Positions 47,135 through 54,183 of a stretch of 64,000 bases of DNA are shown piece by piece. A program made the position numbers and the translations under genes. Source of the stretch: Kamptonema formosum PCC 10802. Lineage in GTDB: Bacteria > Cyanobacteriota > Cyanobacteriia > Cyanobacteriales > Oscillatoriaceae. The stretch is from NCBI RefSeq assembly GCF_000332335.1, contig NZ_KB235948.1, positions 805,783 through 869,782 of the forward strand, in the 5' to 3' direction. How positions within the stretch are numbered: position 1 is the first letter of the stretch; each line of letters starts with the position of its first letter. Below the pieces are notes generated by a model. The model had not been told where the DNA came from. It was given only the letters and a program-made list of their open reading frames with translations, and made no database searches.

Positions 47135-47306
47135 AGAAGCGCCTGGATTGTCTTTGAGGTGGGGAGAAACCAATTGAGGGCAGGCGAGACGCCTGCCCTA
47201 CGCCTAGATTTCCCAGCTGTAGGGTGGGTTGCCCTCTTAGGGCAACCCACCTCCCCAAGGCGCAATAGAAATACAGAGAAACTCTGAACAATTTCCCCCA
47301 AAGGGG

Positions 47307-47335
47307 TTGACAGCACCGGCACCTTGTTATATATT
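47307..47335 (+). promoter_or_regulatory. Promoter cassette copy A
   Basis: TTGACA, 17 bp, TATATT: consensus -35 and near-consensus -10. It is embedded in a segment that repeats at 47559-47640: CCCCCAAAGGGGTTGACAGC before, GGGAATCTGTGCCGGCATAT after. Seen directly; activity inferred. Confidence 0.7.
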
Positions 47336-47398
47336 GGTAGTGTGGGAATCTGTGCCGGCATATAAGGTCGTGTTTGCGCCGGTTCGTAGTTGGGCTTC

Positions 47399-47493
47399 AG
47401 CCCAAAAAAGGTTCGTAAGTTCAGCGGAGCCCAAAAAAGGTTCGTAAGTTCAGCGGAGCCCAAAAAAGGTTCGTAAGTTCAGCGGAGCCCAAA
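47399..47493. repeat. 29-bp tandem repeat
   Basis: AGCCCAAAAAAGGTTCGTAA GTTCAGCGG units at 47399, 47428, 47457 and 47486 (the last partial), preceded by a GTTGGGCTTCAGCCCAA hairpin. Lies between the two promoter copies. Confidence 0.8.
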
Positions 47494-47544
47494 GGAGGCA
47501 GATCCTCCAGAATAGCGTTCCCAGGCAGAGCCTGGGAACGAGGG
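47494..47544. repeat. GGAGGC / GGGAACG double-hairpin repeat
   Basis: GGAGGCAGATCCTCC followed by GCGTTCCCAGGCAGAGCCTG and GGAACGAGGG; same family as at 3678. Confidence 0.65.
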
Positions 47545-47573
47545 AAAAACGAGAAAATTTCCCCCAAAAGGGG

Positions 47574-47602
47574 TTGACAGCACCGGCACCTTGTTCTATA
47601 TT
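47574..47602 (+). promoter_or_regulatory. Promoter cassette copy B, proximal promoter of the protease-FGE gene
   Basis: TTGACA (47574-47579), 17 bp, TATATT (47597-47602). Transcription should start near 47609, 55 bases before the ATG at 47664. The same GTGCCGGCATAT element as in copies A, C and D lies just after the start site, here extended by an ATATAT insertion. Confidence 0.75.
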
Positions 47603-47663
47603 GGTATTGTGGGAAAATGTGCCGGCATATATATATAAGGTAGGTCAGCGGGTAGGGGGCACC

Positions 47664-49430
47664 ATGAAGTATTGGCGGGGTTTGATTGCTTGTGGGGCTG
47701 TCGCACTGTCAGTAACCGGCTGTTGGGGGGAGAAGTCGCCTGACGAAATTCGCGCCGCCCTTGAGAAGGGAGTGGTGCTGATAAGCTACGGGGATAGGGG
47801 AGGGCATGGCACCGGCTTTGTGGTGGGGAGAAATAAGGGAGTCTGCACCGCACTCACCGCCGCCCATGTGTCAAATGCCAGCCAGCAGTTGCTGGTGCAA
47901 ACGTATGATAAGAAGCTTTGGAATCGGGTTGAGGGAAAACCGCTTCCCGGGTTGGATTTGGCGGAAGTGAGGTTTGAGGTGAAAGCGGGAGATTGCCCGT
48001 ATCCCGCACTGGTATTGGGGAATTCCGATAAACTCAAGTCGGGCGACAGGGTGCGGATATTTGGCTATCCACAAAGACTGGGTACGTCGGTGTTGGTGGC
48101 GCAATTCCCCGGCGGGGAAGTGACGGCGGTGGAAAATCCACCACTCCCAGAAGGCTACGCTATATCTTACGATGCTAGCACCTTCGGGGGGATGAGCGGC
48201 GGGCCGGTGGTTAATGCGGCGGGGGAAGTTGTGGCGGTGCACGGGTTAGCGGATTTGGTGAATATGTCGCCGCAACAGAAAGCTGATGTTGAGGGGAGAT
48301 TGGGTGAGAATTTCCTGACGTTTCGCTGGGGGATTCCGATTAATGCTTATTTGGCGCGTTTCCCGGATGTTCGCGTCAGGGGTGCCGGCGATCTGGAATT
48401 GCCGGTACTCGGTGTGTGGCTGATTCTTTCTGGGGGAATTGCCGGTGGGCTTTTGTTGGGGGCGCGATTGTTTGGGTTTCGGAGTTCTCCCTTATCTGGG
48501 AATTCTTCTCCCCCAAAGGGAGTGAGTGCGCCCCAACCTCCGCAACCCCCATCTCAAGGAGGGGGGGTAAGAGGTTTGCCTCTCAATTCATTTGCCTTTG
48601 ACACGGTGACAGTAGATGCGCGGGGGCGAGAAACCCACCGCAGTCGCCGGCAAGCTGAATTCTTCCCCGAAGACTTGGGAGGCGGGGTAATTCTGGAAAT
48701 GGTTTCCATTCCGGGGGGAACTTTTGGCATGGGTTCGCCAGATTCGGAATCAGGGCGATATGACAGCGAAAGTCCGCAACACTGGGTGAAGGTGCAGCCC
48801 TTTTTTATGGGGAAGTACGCCGTAACTCAGGCGCAGTGGAAAGTTGTGGCAGCTTTGCCTAAAGTAAATTGCGACTTAAATCCAGATCCGTCTCATTTCA
48901 AAGGCGCAAACAGGCCGGTGGAGAATGTATCGTGGGACGATGCGATGGAATTTTGCGCCCGACTGTCCAAAAAGACTGGGCGCGACTACCGCTTACCCAG
49001 CGAAGCTGAATGGGAATACGCCTGTCGCGCGGGAACTACAACTCCGTTCCACTTCGGCGAGACGATTACGACTGATTTGGCTAACTACGACGGCGACTAT
49101 ACCTACGCCTCCGAACCGAAAGGCAAGTATCGCGGGGAAACAACGCCGGTGGGGAGTTTTCCGCCGAACGCCTTTGGTTTGTACGACATGCACGGAAATG
49201 TCTGGGAGTGGTGCGCCGATTATTGGCACGGGAATTATGACGGTGCGCCCTCCGATGGGAGTGTCTGGAATTCTGGCGGAAACGAAGATCGCCGATACCG
49301 GATGCAACGTGGGGGTTCTTGGAACGACGATCCCAGGGATTGCCGTGCGGCTAACCGCGACGGGTACGGGCCGGAGTTCAGGAATGACCTTATCGGGTTC
49401 CGCGCAGTCGTTTCTGCTGTCAGGACTTAA
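47664..49430 (+). CDS. Lipoprotein fusing a trypsin-like serine protease to an FGE-sulfatase/C-type-lectin-like domain
   Basis: 588 aa. N-terminal signal with lipobox LSVTGC (Cys20), so probably anchored outside the cytoplasm. Trypsin/HtrA-like protease (about 30-235): His68 in TAAHVS, Asp98 in GLDLAE, Ser178 in [10 protein letters not shown] transmembrane helix ([20 protein letters not shown], 248-267) follows, then a linker and an FGE/SUMF1 domain (about 340-588). The latter shows [66 protein letters not shown] and IGFRAVVS. With lipobox and helix both present, either could fix topology. ATG at 47664 is chosen; an open frame begins at 47574, but that is the promoter. A COP23 gene lies convergent; both have paired copies of the same promoter cassette. 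Confidence 0.88.
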   Translation: MKYWRGLIACGAVALSVTGCWGEKSPDEIRAALEKGVVLISYGDRGGHGTGFVVGRNKGVCTALTAAHVSNASQQLLVQTYDKKLWNRVEGKPLPGLDLAEVRFEVKAGDCPYPALVLGNSDKLKSGDRVRIFGYPQRLGTSVLVAQFPGGEVTAVENPPLPEGYAISYDASTFGGMSGGPVVNAAGEVVAVHGLADLVNMSPQQKADVEGRLGENFLTFRWGIPINAYLARFPDVRVRGAGDLELPVLGVWLILSGGIAGGLLLGARLFGFRSSPLSGNSSPPKGVSAPQPPQPPSQGGGVRGLPLNSFAFDTVTVDARGRETHRSRRQAEFFPEDLGGGVILEMVSIPGGTFGMGSPDSESGRYDSESPQHWVKVQPFFMGKYAVTQAQWKVVAALPKVNCDLNPDPSHFKGANRPVENVSWDDAMEFCARLSKKTGRDYRLPSEAEWEYACRAGTTTPFHFGETITTDLANYDGDYTYASEPKGKYRGETTPVGSFPPNAFGLYDMHGNVWEWCADYWHGNYDGAPSDGSVWNSGGNEDRRYRMQRGGSWNDDPRDCRAANRDGYGPEFRNDLIGFRAVVSAVRT

Positions 49431-49808
49431 TAGCCCTTTACCCTTTTCCCCTTTTGCCCTTTGCCCTTCTTTCCTTTTCCCTCTTCCCTCTCTCGCGCGA
49501 AGCGCGATCGCGATTTTTTTTTACAAAGCTGTTGGCGAATCCGTAAGCGGTTAAACCTTCTCACTCAGGAGTAAAGAGGGCGAAGCATTGGCGAAGCGAA
49601 ATTTCGGGCGCAGTCGTAAAGATCCTCGCGCCAATGCTTCGCCCTTCCCTTATCGCTACCTGCAGACAAACCCAAAAAACTTCAGCCCAAAAATGTCCTA
49701 AGCGCGACTATTTGTGCAATCGGTGAAAGGATAACATTCGCTCATGCTTCGCCCTTCCCCTATCGCTACCCGCAGACAAACCCAAAAAACTTCAGCCCAA
49801 AAATGTCC
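49431..49808. other. Spacer between convergent protease and COP23 genes
   Basis: Holds a 16-bp perfect inverted repeat (GGGCGAAGCATTGGCG at 49578-49593 and its complement at 49629-49644). It also holds two direct copies of a 66-bp sequence (49634-49699 and 49744-49809) beginning ATGCTTCGCCCTTCCC. A poly-T stretch at about 49515-49524 may help end the protease transcript. Confidence 0.65.
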
Positions 49809-49809
49809 T
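49634..49809. repeat. Direct 66-bp repeat, two copies 110 bp apart
   Basis: Copies 49634-49699 and 49744-49809 differ at two positions by eye. The second ends exactly at the COP23 stop codon. Confidence 0.75.
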
Positions 49810-50402
49810 CAATCACCGGCTTCCCTATCCTCCTTAGCCAAATAATCCTTAAGAGGCACACTCAGCGGTTTAGGGGCGGGACAATTTGCCGGATTGCTGC
49901 ACTGGTAACTGGGAGTACCCCCTGGTAAAAGCGCCCCAGCAACCTTTTGCAACTCCTCATAAGGATCGGCACCCACCTGCAGAGTCAAAACCAACTCACA
50001 GCTGTCGCCACCCAGTTTTGTTTTCGCGCAAATAACCCATTGCTTCTCCGTATTTGGATCGGCGCGATAACTCAATTCCTTCAAACCTTCCTCCCGCAAC
50101 TTCTCCATGCGATCCGCAATTTCCAGACAGCGCTTCTGTGGCGTATAACCGCCCCCAAGGGTGTTAACCATCCTCAACCAAGGTTTCGTCTCGCTGTCAT
50201 GTCGGTACATAACCGCGTACACATCCCCGCCTCGTTCGGAATCCGCTTGGATAGCGCAAGAAAACCGACTTTTAGGGCTAACCAGAAAAGTTTCTTTCGC
50301 CCAAAAGGAAAGGAAAGCCAATATGGCGAGTCCAAGAAGCATCCCCATATAGAAAATCTTCCTTTCCTGAGGATCTGGATTTTGCGGATAGGTAGGTGCC
50401 AT
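49809..50402 (-). CDS. COP23-domain protein with N-terminal membrane anchor
   Basis: 197 aa. After a short cytosolic tail, one helix (FYMGMLLGLAILAFLSFW, about 17-34) anchors the protein. Residues 45-160 match the COP23 domain (circadian oscillating polypeptide): RFSCAIQADS, the TPQKRCLEIADRMEKL block and WVICAKTKLGGDSCELVLTL with paired Cys. COP23 was first described as a membrane protein with a daily rhythm in a cyanobacterium; biochemical function unknown. A proline-rich tail follows. Its stop lies at a 66-bp repeat shared with the spacer of the convergent protease gene. Two promoter cassettes (C and D) lie 310-570 bp upstream. Confidence 0.78.
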   Translation of the reverse strand: MAPTYPQNPDPQERKIFYMGMLLGLAILAFLSFWAKETFLVSPKSRFSCAIQADSERGGDVYAVMYRHDSETKPWLRMVNTLGGGYTPQKRCLEIADRMEKLREEGLKELSYRADPNTEKQWVICAKTKLGGDSCELVLTLQVGADPYEELQKVAGALLPGGTPSYQCSNPANCPAPKPLSVPLKDYLAKEDREAGD

Positions 50403-50711
50403 TTTCCCAAATCTGAGCTTGCTAAGTTAAAGTGAAAGTTAGTTTCCGGGCGATTCGCCGAGATTCCAGGCAATTGGAAAGATGCCGGTGGCGAATTAAC
50501 AGGGGGTTAAACCTACAGCTAGTTCGTCGGCGATTCGCCGGGGTTCCAGGCGATTGGAAATCGCGGCTATACAGACGAAGCCCGCCTGCGCGGGCTAAAG
50601 AGTATAGGGAGTTTCCCCAAGCGGTGGAATTCTCATTGTCAGGCAGAGGTTCCGCTTCCCCCTGTCCCACCCATTATGACCTTATATGCCGGCACGGATT
50701 CCCATGATAAT

Positions 50712-50740
50712 AAGGTAACACAACCCCGCGCAACTGTCAA
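50712..50740 (-). promoter_or_regulatory. Promoter cassette copy C
   Basis: On the minus strand TTGACA (50740-50735), 17 bp, TACCTT (50717-50712), then GGGAATCCGTGCCGGCATAT. The downstream part matches cassettes A and B. Drives towards the COP23 gene with a 300-nt leader. Confidence 0.6.
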
Positions 50741-50942
50741 CGGTTTGTCGAAAAATTTTTCCCACCGGCAAACCAATTTCAGAGGCGAGGTGCCGGCGAG
50801 ATTCCCACAGCCCTATCGAGAGCCGGTGAATAAAAACGACTAACTCGTAGCGTTCCCTAAGAGGGAACGCACCCTACCCCTTCTGTGCCCCCGTGCCGGC
50901 CCAAAACCGACCTTATATGCCGGCACAGATTCCCATGATAAT

Positions 50943-50971
50943 AAGGTAACACACCCCCGCGCAACTGTCAA
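50943..50971 (-). promoter_or_regulatory. Promoter cassette copy D
   Basis: On the minus strand TTGACA (50971-50966), 17 bp, TACCTT (50948-50943), then GGGAATCTGTGCCGGCATAT. Copies C and D are direct duplicates of a segment of about 105 bp, 231 bp apart, including an upstream AAAAATTTTTCGACAAAC stretch. Confidence 0.6.
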
Positions 50972-51087
50972 CCGTTTGTCGAAAAATTTTTCCCACCGGC
51001 AAACCAATTTCCGCGCCAGATGCCGGTGGGATTGGCAAGCCGAAATTGTCGGCACCGCCCACATGCCGGTGTTAGAATAAAGATAGA

Positions 51088-51113
51088 CGTAGCACAGGCG
51101 TCTCGCCTGTGCT
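51088..51113. repeat. R2 hairpin repeat
   Basis: ACGTAGCACAGGCGTCTCGC with TGTGC; directly after the isoaspartyl peptidase stop on that gene's strand. Confidence 0.65.
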
Positions 51114-51120
51114 TAAACCC

Positions 51121-52074
51121 CTACAACCGGCAGCCGGTTTGGGCTGACTCGCTCAACTCCAGAGTGTCGCCCAACTGCGAGCCGGTGTGATAGGCAGCCA
51201 GCAAAACTTGACTGGTTTTCCCCCAGCCAATCGTGCCGGTGGCGTCAATCCCAATCGCGCCCAAATCGCGCTTATTCTTCTCAGCTTCCCCGAAAGAACG
51301 CTTAAAAGCTTCCTCCAAAGAAAAACCGTCCGTCACCCGCACCACAATCCGCGCCGCCAGACACTCCTCGATGATGTCCTCCCCAATGCCGGTGCAGCTA
51401 ATCGCCGCATGAGACGTCGCGTAATTCCCCGCCGGCATCGCCGAATCGCTGACGCGCCCGATGCGCTCAAAACCCTTCCCGCCGGTGGAAGTTCCCGCAG
51501 CCAAACGCCCCTGAATATCCAGCGCCACCACCCCAATTGTGCCGCGCCCAGGTTCCCCAACCGGCTCATTTTCAGCCACCACCCCAGCAGCTTCCCGGAC
51601 AAAATTCTCCTCACGTTCCTGCATCCACTCCTGCAAGCGGTTATCCGTCAGCGGATTGTAAATAGGAACTTGCAACTCCCGCAATAATTCCGCCGAACCG
51701 TAATCCGAAAGCACCCGATCTGGAGAAGTCTGCAAAGCAGAAGCTAAATCAATCGGGTGCTGGACTCGCGACACATTAATCACCCCGCTAAACCGCTGAG
51801 CGGAACCGTCCATAAGTGAAGCGCTCATGCGGATTTGACCGTCCGACTGCAGCACAGAACCCGTTCCCGCATTGAAGCGCGGATCGTCCTCCAGCAAATG
51901 GCAACCCCGAATAGCAGCTTCCCGGGCACTTGCGCCGGCAAGCAGCAGGGAGTAAACTTCTTCCAATACTTTATAGAGAGACTTGCGAACTGCCTCAACC
52001 CCGCCTTTCCCCTTGAGAGAACTGCCGGCCCCACCGTGGATAATAAGCTTGGGTTGTACTTGCCCAGCTGTCAT
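51121..52074 (-). CDS. Isoaspartyl peptidase / L-asparaginase (Ntn-hydrolase)
   Basis: 317 aa. Plant-type asparaginase family: a precursor that cuts itself before a Thr and then hydrolyses isoaspartyl dipeptides and asparagine. The new N-terminal nucleophile is Thr179 in PGRGTIGVVALD. HGGAG at 13-17, FNAGTGSVL (68-76), GTSTGGKGFERIGRVSDSAM and CTGIGEDIIEECLAARIV are all present. In cyanobacteria the enzyme helps break down cyanophycin-derived beta-Asp-Arg. No cyanophycin genes are in the window. ATG at 52074; single gene, flanked by R2 hairpins on both sides. Confidence 0.94.
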   Translation of the reverse strand: MTAGQVQPKLIIHGGAGSSLKGKGGVEAVRKSLYKVLEEVYSLLLAGASAREAAIRGCHLLEDDPRFNAGTGSVLQSDGQIRMSASLMDGSAQRFSGVINVSRVQHPIDLASALQTSPDRVLSDYGSAELLRELQVPIYNPLTDNRLQEWMQEREENFVREAAGVVAENEPVGEPGRGTIGVVALDIQGRLAAGTSTGGKGFERIGRVSDSAMPAGNYATSHAAISCTGIGEDIIEECLAARIVVRVTDGFSLEEAFKRSFGEAEKNKRDLGAIGIDATGTIGWGKTSQVLLAAYHTGSQLGDTLELSESAQTGCRL

Positions 52075-52132
52075 AACTTAAACCTCTTGAACAAAATTTA
52101 ACTGAAACCGACTCTGCGCTGAAAAACCAAGG

Positions 52133-52291
52133 CGTAGCACAGGCGTCTCGCCTGTGCACCCCCGGCGACAAAACGCCGCACCGGCATCTCGCCTGTACAC
52201 TTCTAGTAATAAGACGTAGCACCGGCATCTCGCCTGTGCTACCTCGTGCGCCCCCGTGCCGGCTTGTAGGACAGGCGTCTCGCCTGCCCTA
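52133..52291. repeat. Cluster of four R2 hairpins
   Basis: GTAGCACAGGCGTCTCGCC-like units at about 52133-52160, 52176-52200, 52213-52242 and 52265-52291, spaced 30-50 bp. The last overlaps the stop codon of the DUF2256 gene. Confidence 0.7.
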
Positions 52292-52456
52292 CAATTGAGA
52301 TCCGGGTGATGCCTGCGACCGGCGGCGACGACAGCGTTCAGAGCAATACTTCACATCATCCCAGCAATCGGCCCATTTTTTACGCCAGGTGAAAGGGCGC
52401 TGGCAAACCGGGCACATTTTCGCCGGCAAGTCAGATTTAGAGCGCTGGCGTGCCAT
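52289..52456 (-). CDS. DUF2256 small zinc-ribbon-like protein
   Basis: 55 aa: [20 protein letters not shown] then [20 protein letters not shown] and RCRRRR. The C-P-V-C ... C ... Y-C-S-E-R-C pattern with the FTWRKKW core is the DUF2256 family, small probable zinc proteins common in cyanobacteria and other bacteria, function unknown. Five Cys; Cys15, Cys18, Cys38 and Cys42 could bind zinc. The basic ends suggest nucleic-acid contact. ATG at 52456. The stop lies in an R2 hairpin. In several genomes the family is found near cryptochrome/photolyase genes, but none is visible here. Confidence 0.88.
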   Translation of the reverse strand: MARQRSKSDLPAKMCPVCQRPFTWRKKWADCWDDVKYCSERCRRRRSQASPGSQL

Positions 52457-52507
52457 GCTAATTTAGCAATAATTTGTCCCTTCAATTTTACGCAAAAGGG
52501 AGCCGGT

Positions 52508-52632
52508 GGGCTAAAGCCCAAAGGAGAACCTTTTTGGGCTTGAGCCCAACGGAGAACCTTTTTGGGCTAAAGCCCAACGGAGAACCTTTTTGGGCTGAAG
52601 CCCAACGGAGAACCTTTTTGGGCTGAAGCCCA
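52508..52632. repeat. 28-bp tandem repeat with GGGCT-AGCCC hairpin
   Basis: Units begin at 52508, 52536, 52564, 52592 and 52620 (last partial): GGGCTAAAGCCCAACGGAGA then ACCTTTTT. The three-base loop varies (AAA, TGA, GAA). Each unit is itself a small terminator-like hairpin. Related to the 29-bp array at 47399. Confidence 0.85.
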
Positions 52633-52704
52633 ACTGCGCAACCGGCTCGGCTGCTAGAGCGGTAAGATAAAATAGCATAAAAACTTGTATTTGTCAAGGG
52701 GGAA

Positions 52705-53559
52705 GTGCGAAAATTGATCAATCAGGCGGCATTAGAGAGAGTGCGGATTGTCCTAGTCGAGCCCGCAGGGGCGCTGAATGTGGGTGCGACAGCGCGGGTG
52801 ATGAAAAACATGGGGCTGCACCGGCTCGTTCTGGTGAGCCCCCACTGCGATCACCTCTCAGAAGACGCCCGGAAAATGGCAGTGCACGCGGCGGATATCT
52901 TGCAAACCGCCCAAGTCGCCGACAGCTTGCCCGCCGCCCTGCAAGGGTGCCAGCGGGCAATGGCCACAACCGGTCGGGAGCGCTCCTCACCGGCACCCCT
53001 CGAAGAGCCCCGCGACAGCTTATCCTGGTTGCTGGAAGCCCCCGCCGCCTTAATTTTTGGCCCAGAAGACCGGGGGTTGAGCAATGACGAATTAAAATAC
53101 GCCCAGAGATTTATCCGCATTCGCTCCAGTGACGTCTATCCCTCCCTGAATCTGGCTCAGGCAGTGGCCATTTGCTGCTACGAGCTGCACAAGCTCTCTC
53201 GCACAGCGCCCACTCCCGCCCCAAGCGCCGGCCTTCCCAGCGCTGCGCCACAGTCCGCCCCCATAGACCTTCTAGAGGGATACTACCAGCATCTGGAGGC
53301 GCTCCTGCTGAGAATTGGCTATCTCTACCCCCACACAGCAGAGAGTAGGATGGAAAAATTCCGGCGACTGTTCAACCGCGCTGGGCTTTCCGCCTCAGAG
53401 GTGGCCATGCTGCGGGGGGTTCTCTCCCAAGTGGAGTGGGCCTTAAGCCAGCAGCGGTTGCCTGATGATACCCTAGAGGCGTCAGGCGATTCTCCTGCCC
53501 TCCCCGGCACCTGTCCCGCTCCCGCGCCAGAGCCCCCCGAACAGCAGCCGGAGGCTTGA
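52705..53559 (+). CDS. TrmJ-like RNA 2'-O-methyltransferase (SPOUT)
   Basis: 284 aa. SPOUT/TrmH-fold methyltransferase resembling TrmJ, which methylates the ribose of tRNA position 32. EPAGALNVGATARVMKNMGL, then LVSPHC near the start. The knot that binds SAM is LIFGPEDRGLSNDEL, then SSDVYPSLNLAQAVAICCYE. The C-terminus RMEKFRRLFNRAGLSASEVA and MLRGVLSQVEWAL is the TrmJ-type dimer extension. A Pro/Ala linker (165-190) and tail are additions. It starts at GTG 52705 with AAGGGGGA upstream. The 28-bp repeat array lies in its leader region, 70-200 bp ahead. Confidence 0.9.
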   Translation: MRKLINQAALERVRIVLVEPAGALNVGATARVMKNMGLHRLVLVSPHCDHLSEDARKMAVHAADILQTAQVADSLPAALQGCQRAMATTGRERSSPAPLEEPRDSLSWLLEAPAALIFGPEDRGLSNDELKYAQRFIRIRSSDVYPSLNLAQAVAICCYELHKLSRTAPTPAPSAGLPSAAPQSAPIDLLEGYYQHLEALLLRIGYLYPHTAESRMEKFRRLFNRAGLSASEVAMLRGVLSQVEWALSQQRLPDDTLEASGDSPALPGTCPAPAPEPPEQQPEA

Positions 53560-54183
53560 CAGACGCCCGCCCCCTAAAAAAAAATGGAATGGCGCGTCTC
53601 GCAGCCCTCACACTCTGCTCTCCTGTGAAAAGATAAGGTATGAAGGATTGGGGATGAATTAAGATCGTTCGAGCGTGGCGAGCCGGTCTGGCTCCCTCTT
53701 GAGGCGCGGCTCCCACAAAGGAAGGGTGTGCAACATTTGATGACAGGCAAACAAGAGCAGAACCTGGTGAGCCGAAATTATAACAAACAGTCAGTCAGCG
53801 TTCAGGAAGAATTGGGACAGTTGCGGTTAGTTAGGGGAGTGGGGAAATGGAGTAGTTTGGGCAAAAAGGTGAGAATTTCCTTCGGAATAGGTCAAAATCT
53901 GTTGGGGCGGGCAAAAGGCCACCACAGCAAGATTTAAGCCCCAGTCAGGGCAGCAGCAGCCGGTGGAAATGTTCACGCAGCTCCCTGATGTCAGCCGGTC
54001 GGAGAGAATTAAACTGAAGTCAGTGCGGCGGGAAAGAACTGCCAGTAAACTGAGGGAGTGGGATAAATGTCTAGAATTTTAGAGACTATTCTCGCCGGTG
54101 GATATTGATAAAAGAGGCCGTCGGGAGGCGGCGTCGCCTGCATAGAAAAACCCTGTCGTTCGCGAAATATAAAGGAGTTCGGT
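53560..54183. other. Intergenic region
   Basis: 624 bases, low in recognised repeats. A 69-codon open frame (53728-53937) lacks recognisable features and a ribosome-binding site. The right end has AAAGGAG (54170-54176) for the next gene. Confidence 0.45.

Larger units (their letters stand above)
47135..47663. other. Repeat- and promoter-rich spacer between glmU and the protease gene
   Basis: 529 bases in order: R2 hairpin (47178-47202), a 13-bp stem hairpin GGTGGGTTGCCCT/AGGGCAACCCACC (47223-47251), promoter copy A (47307-47335), 29-bp tandem repeats (47399-47493), GGAGGC/GGGAACG repeat (47494-47544) and promoter copy B (47574-47602). Confidence 0.7.
50403..51120. other. Spacer upstream of the COP23 gene
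   Basis: 718 bases. Contains paired GGCGATTCGCC hairpins (about 50449 and 50529), a GCGATTGGAAATCGCGGCTA repeat relative (50550-50600), promoter cassettes C and D in reverse orientation and an R2 hairpin (51088-51113). No gene is supported; a structured transcript from C or D is possible. Confidence 0.6.

Noticed and set aside
47574..47663. Earlier start (TTG) for the protease-FGE gene
   Set aside because: The codon is the -35 box of a promoter; the ATG at 47664 starts a proper lipoprotein signal.
53728..53937. 69-codon frame before the beta-lactamase-like gene
   Set aside because: No similarity recognised and no ribosome-binding site; kept only as a note in the spacer.
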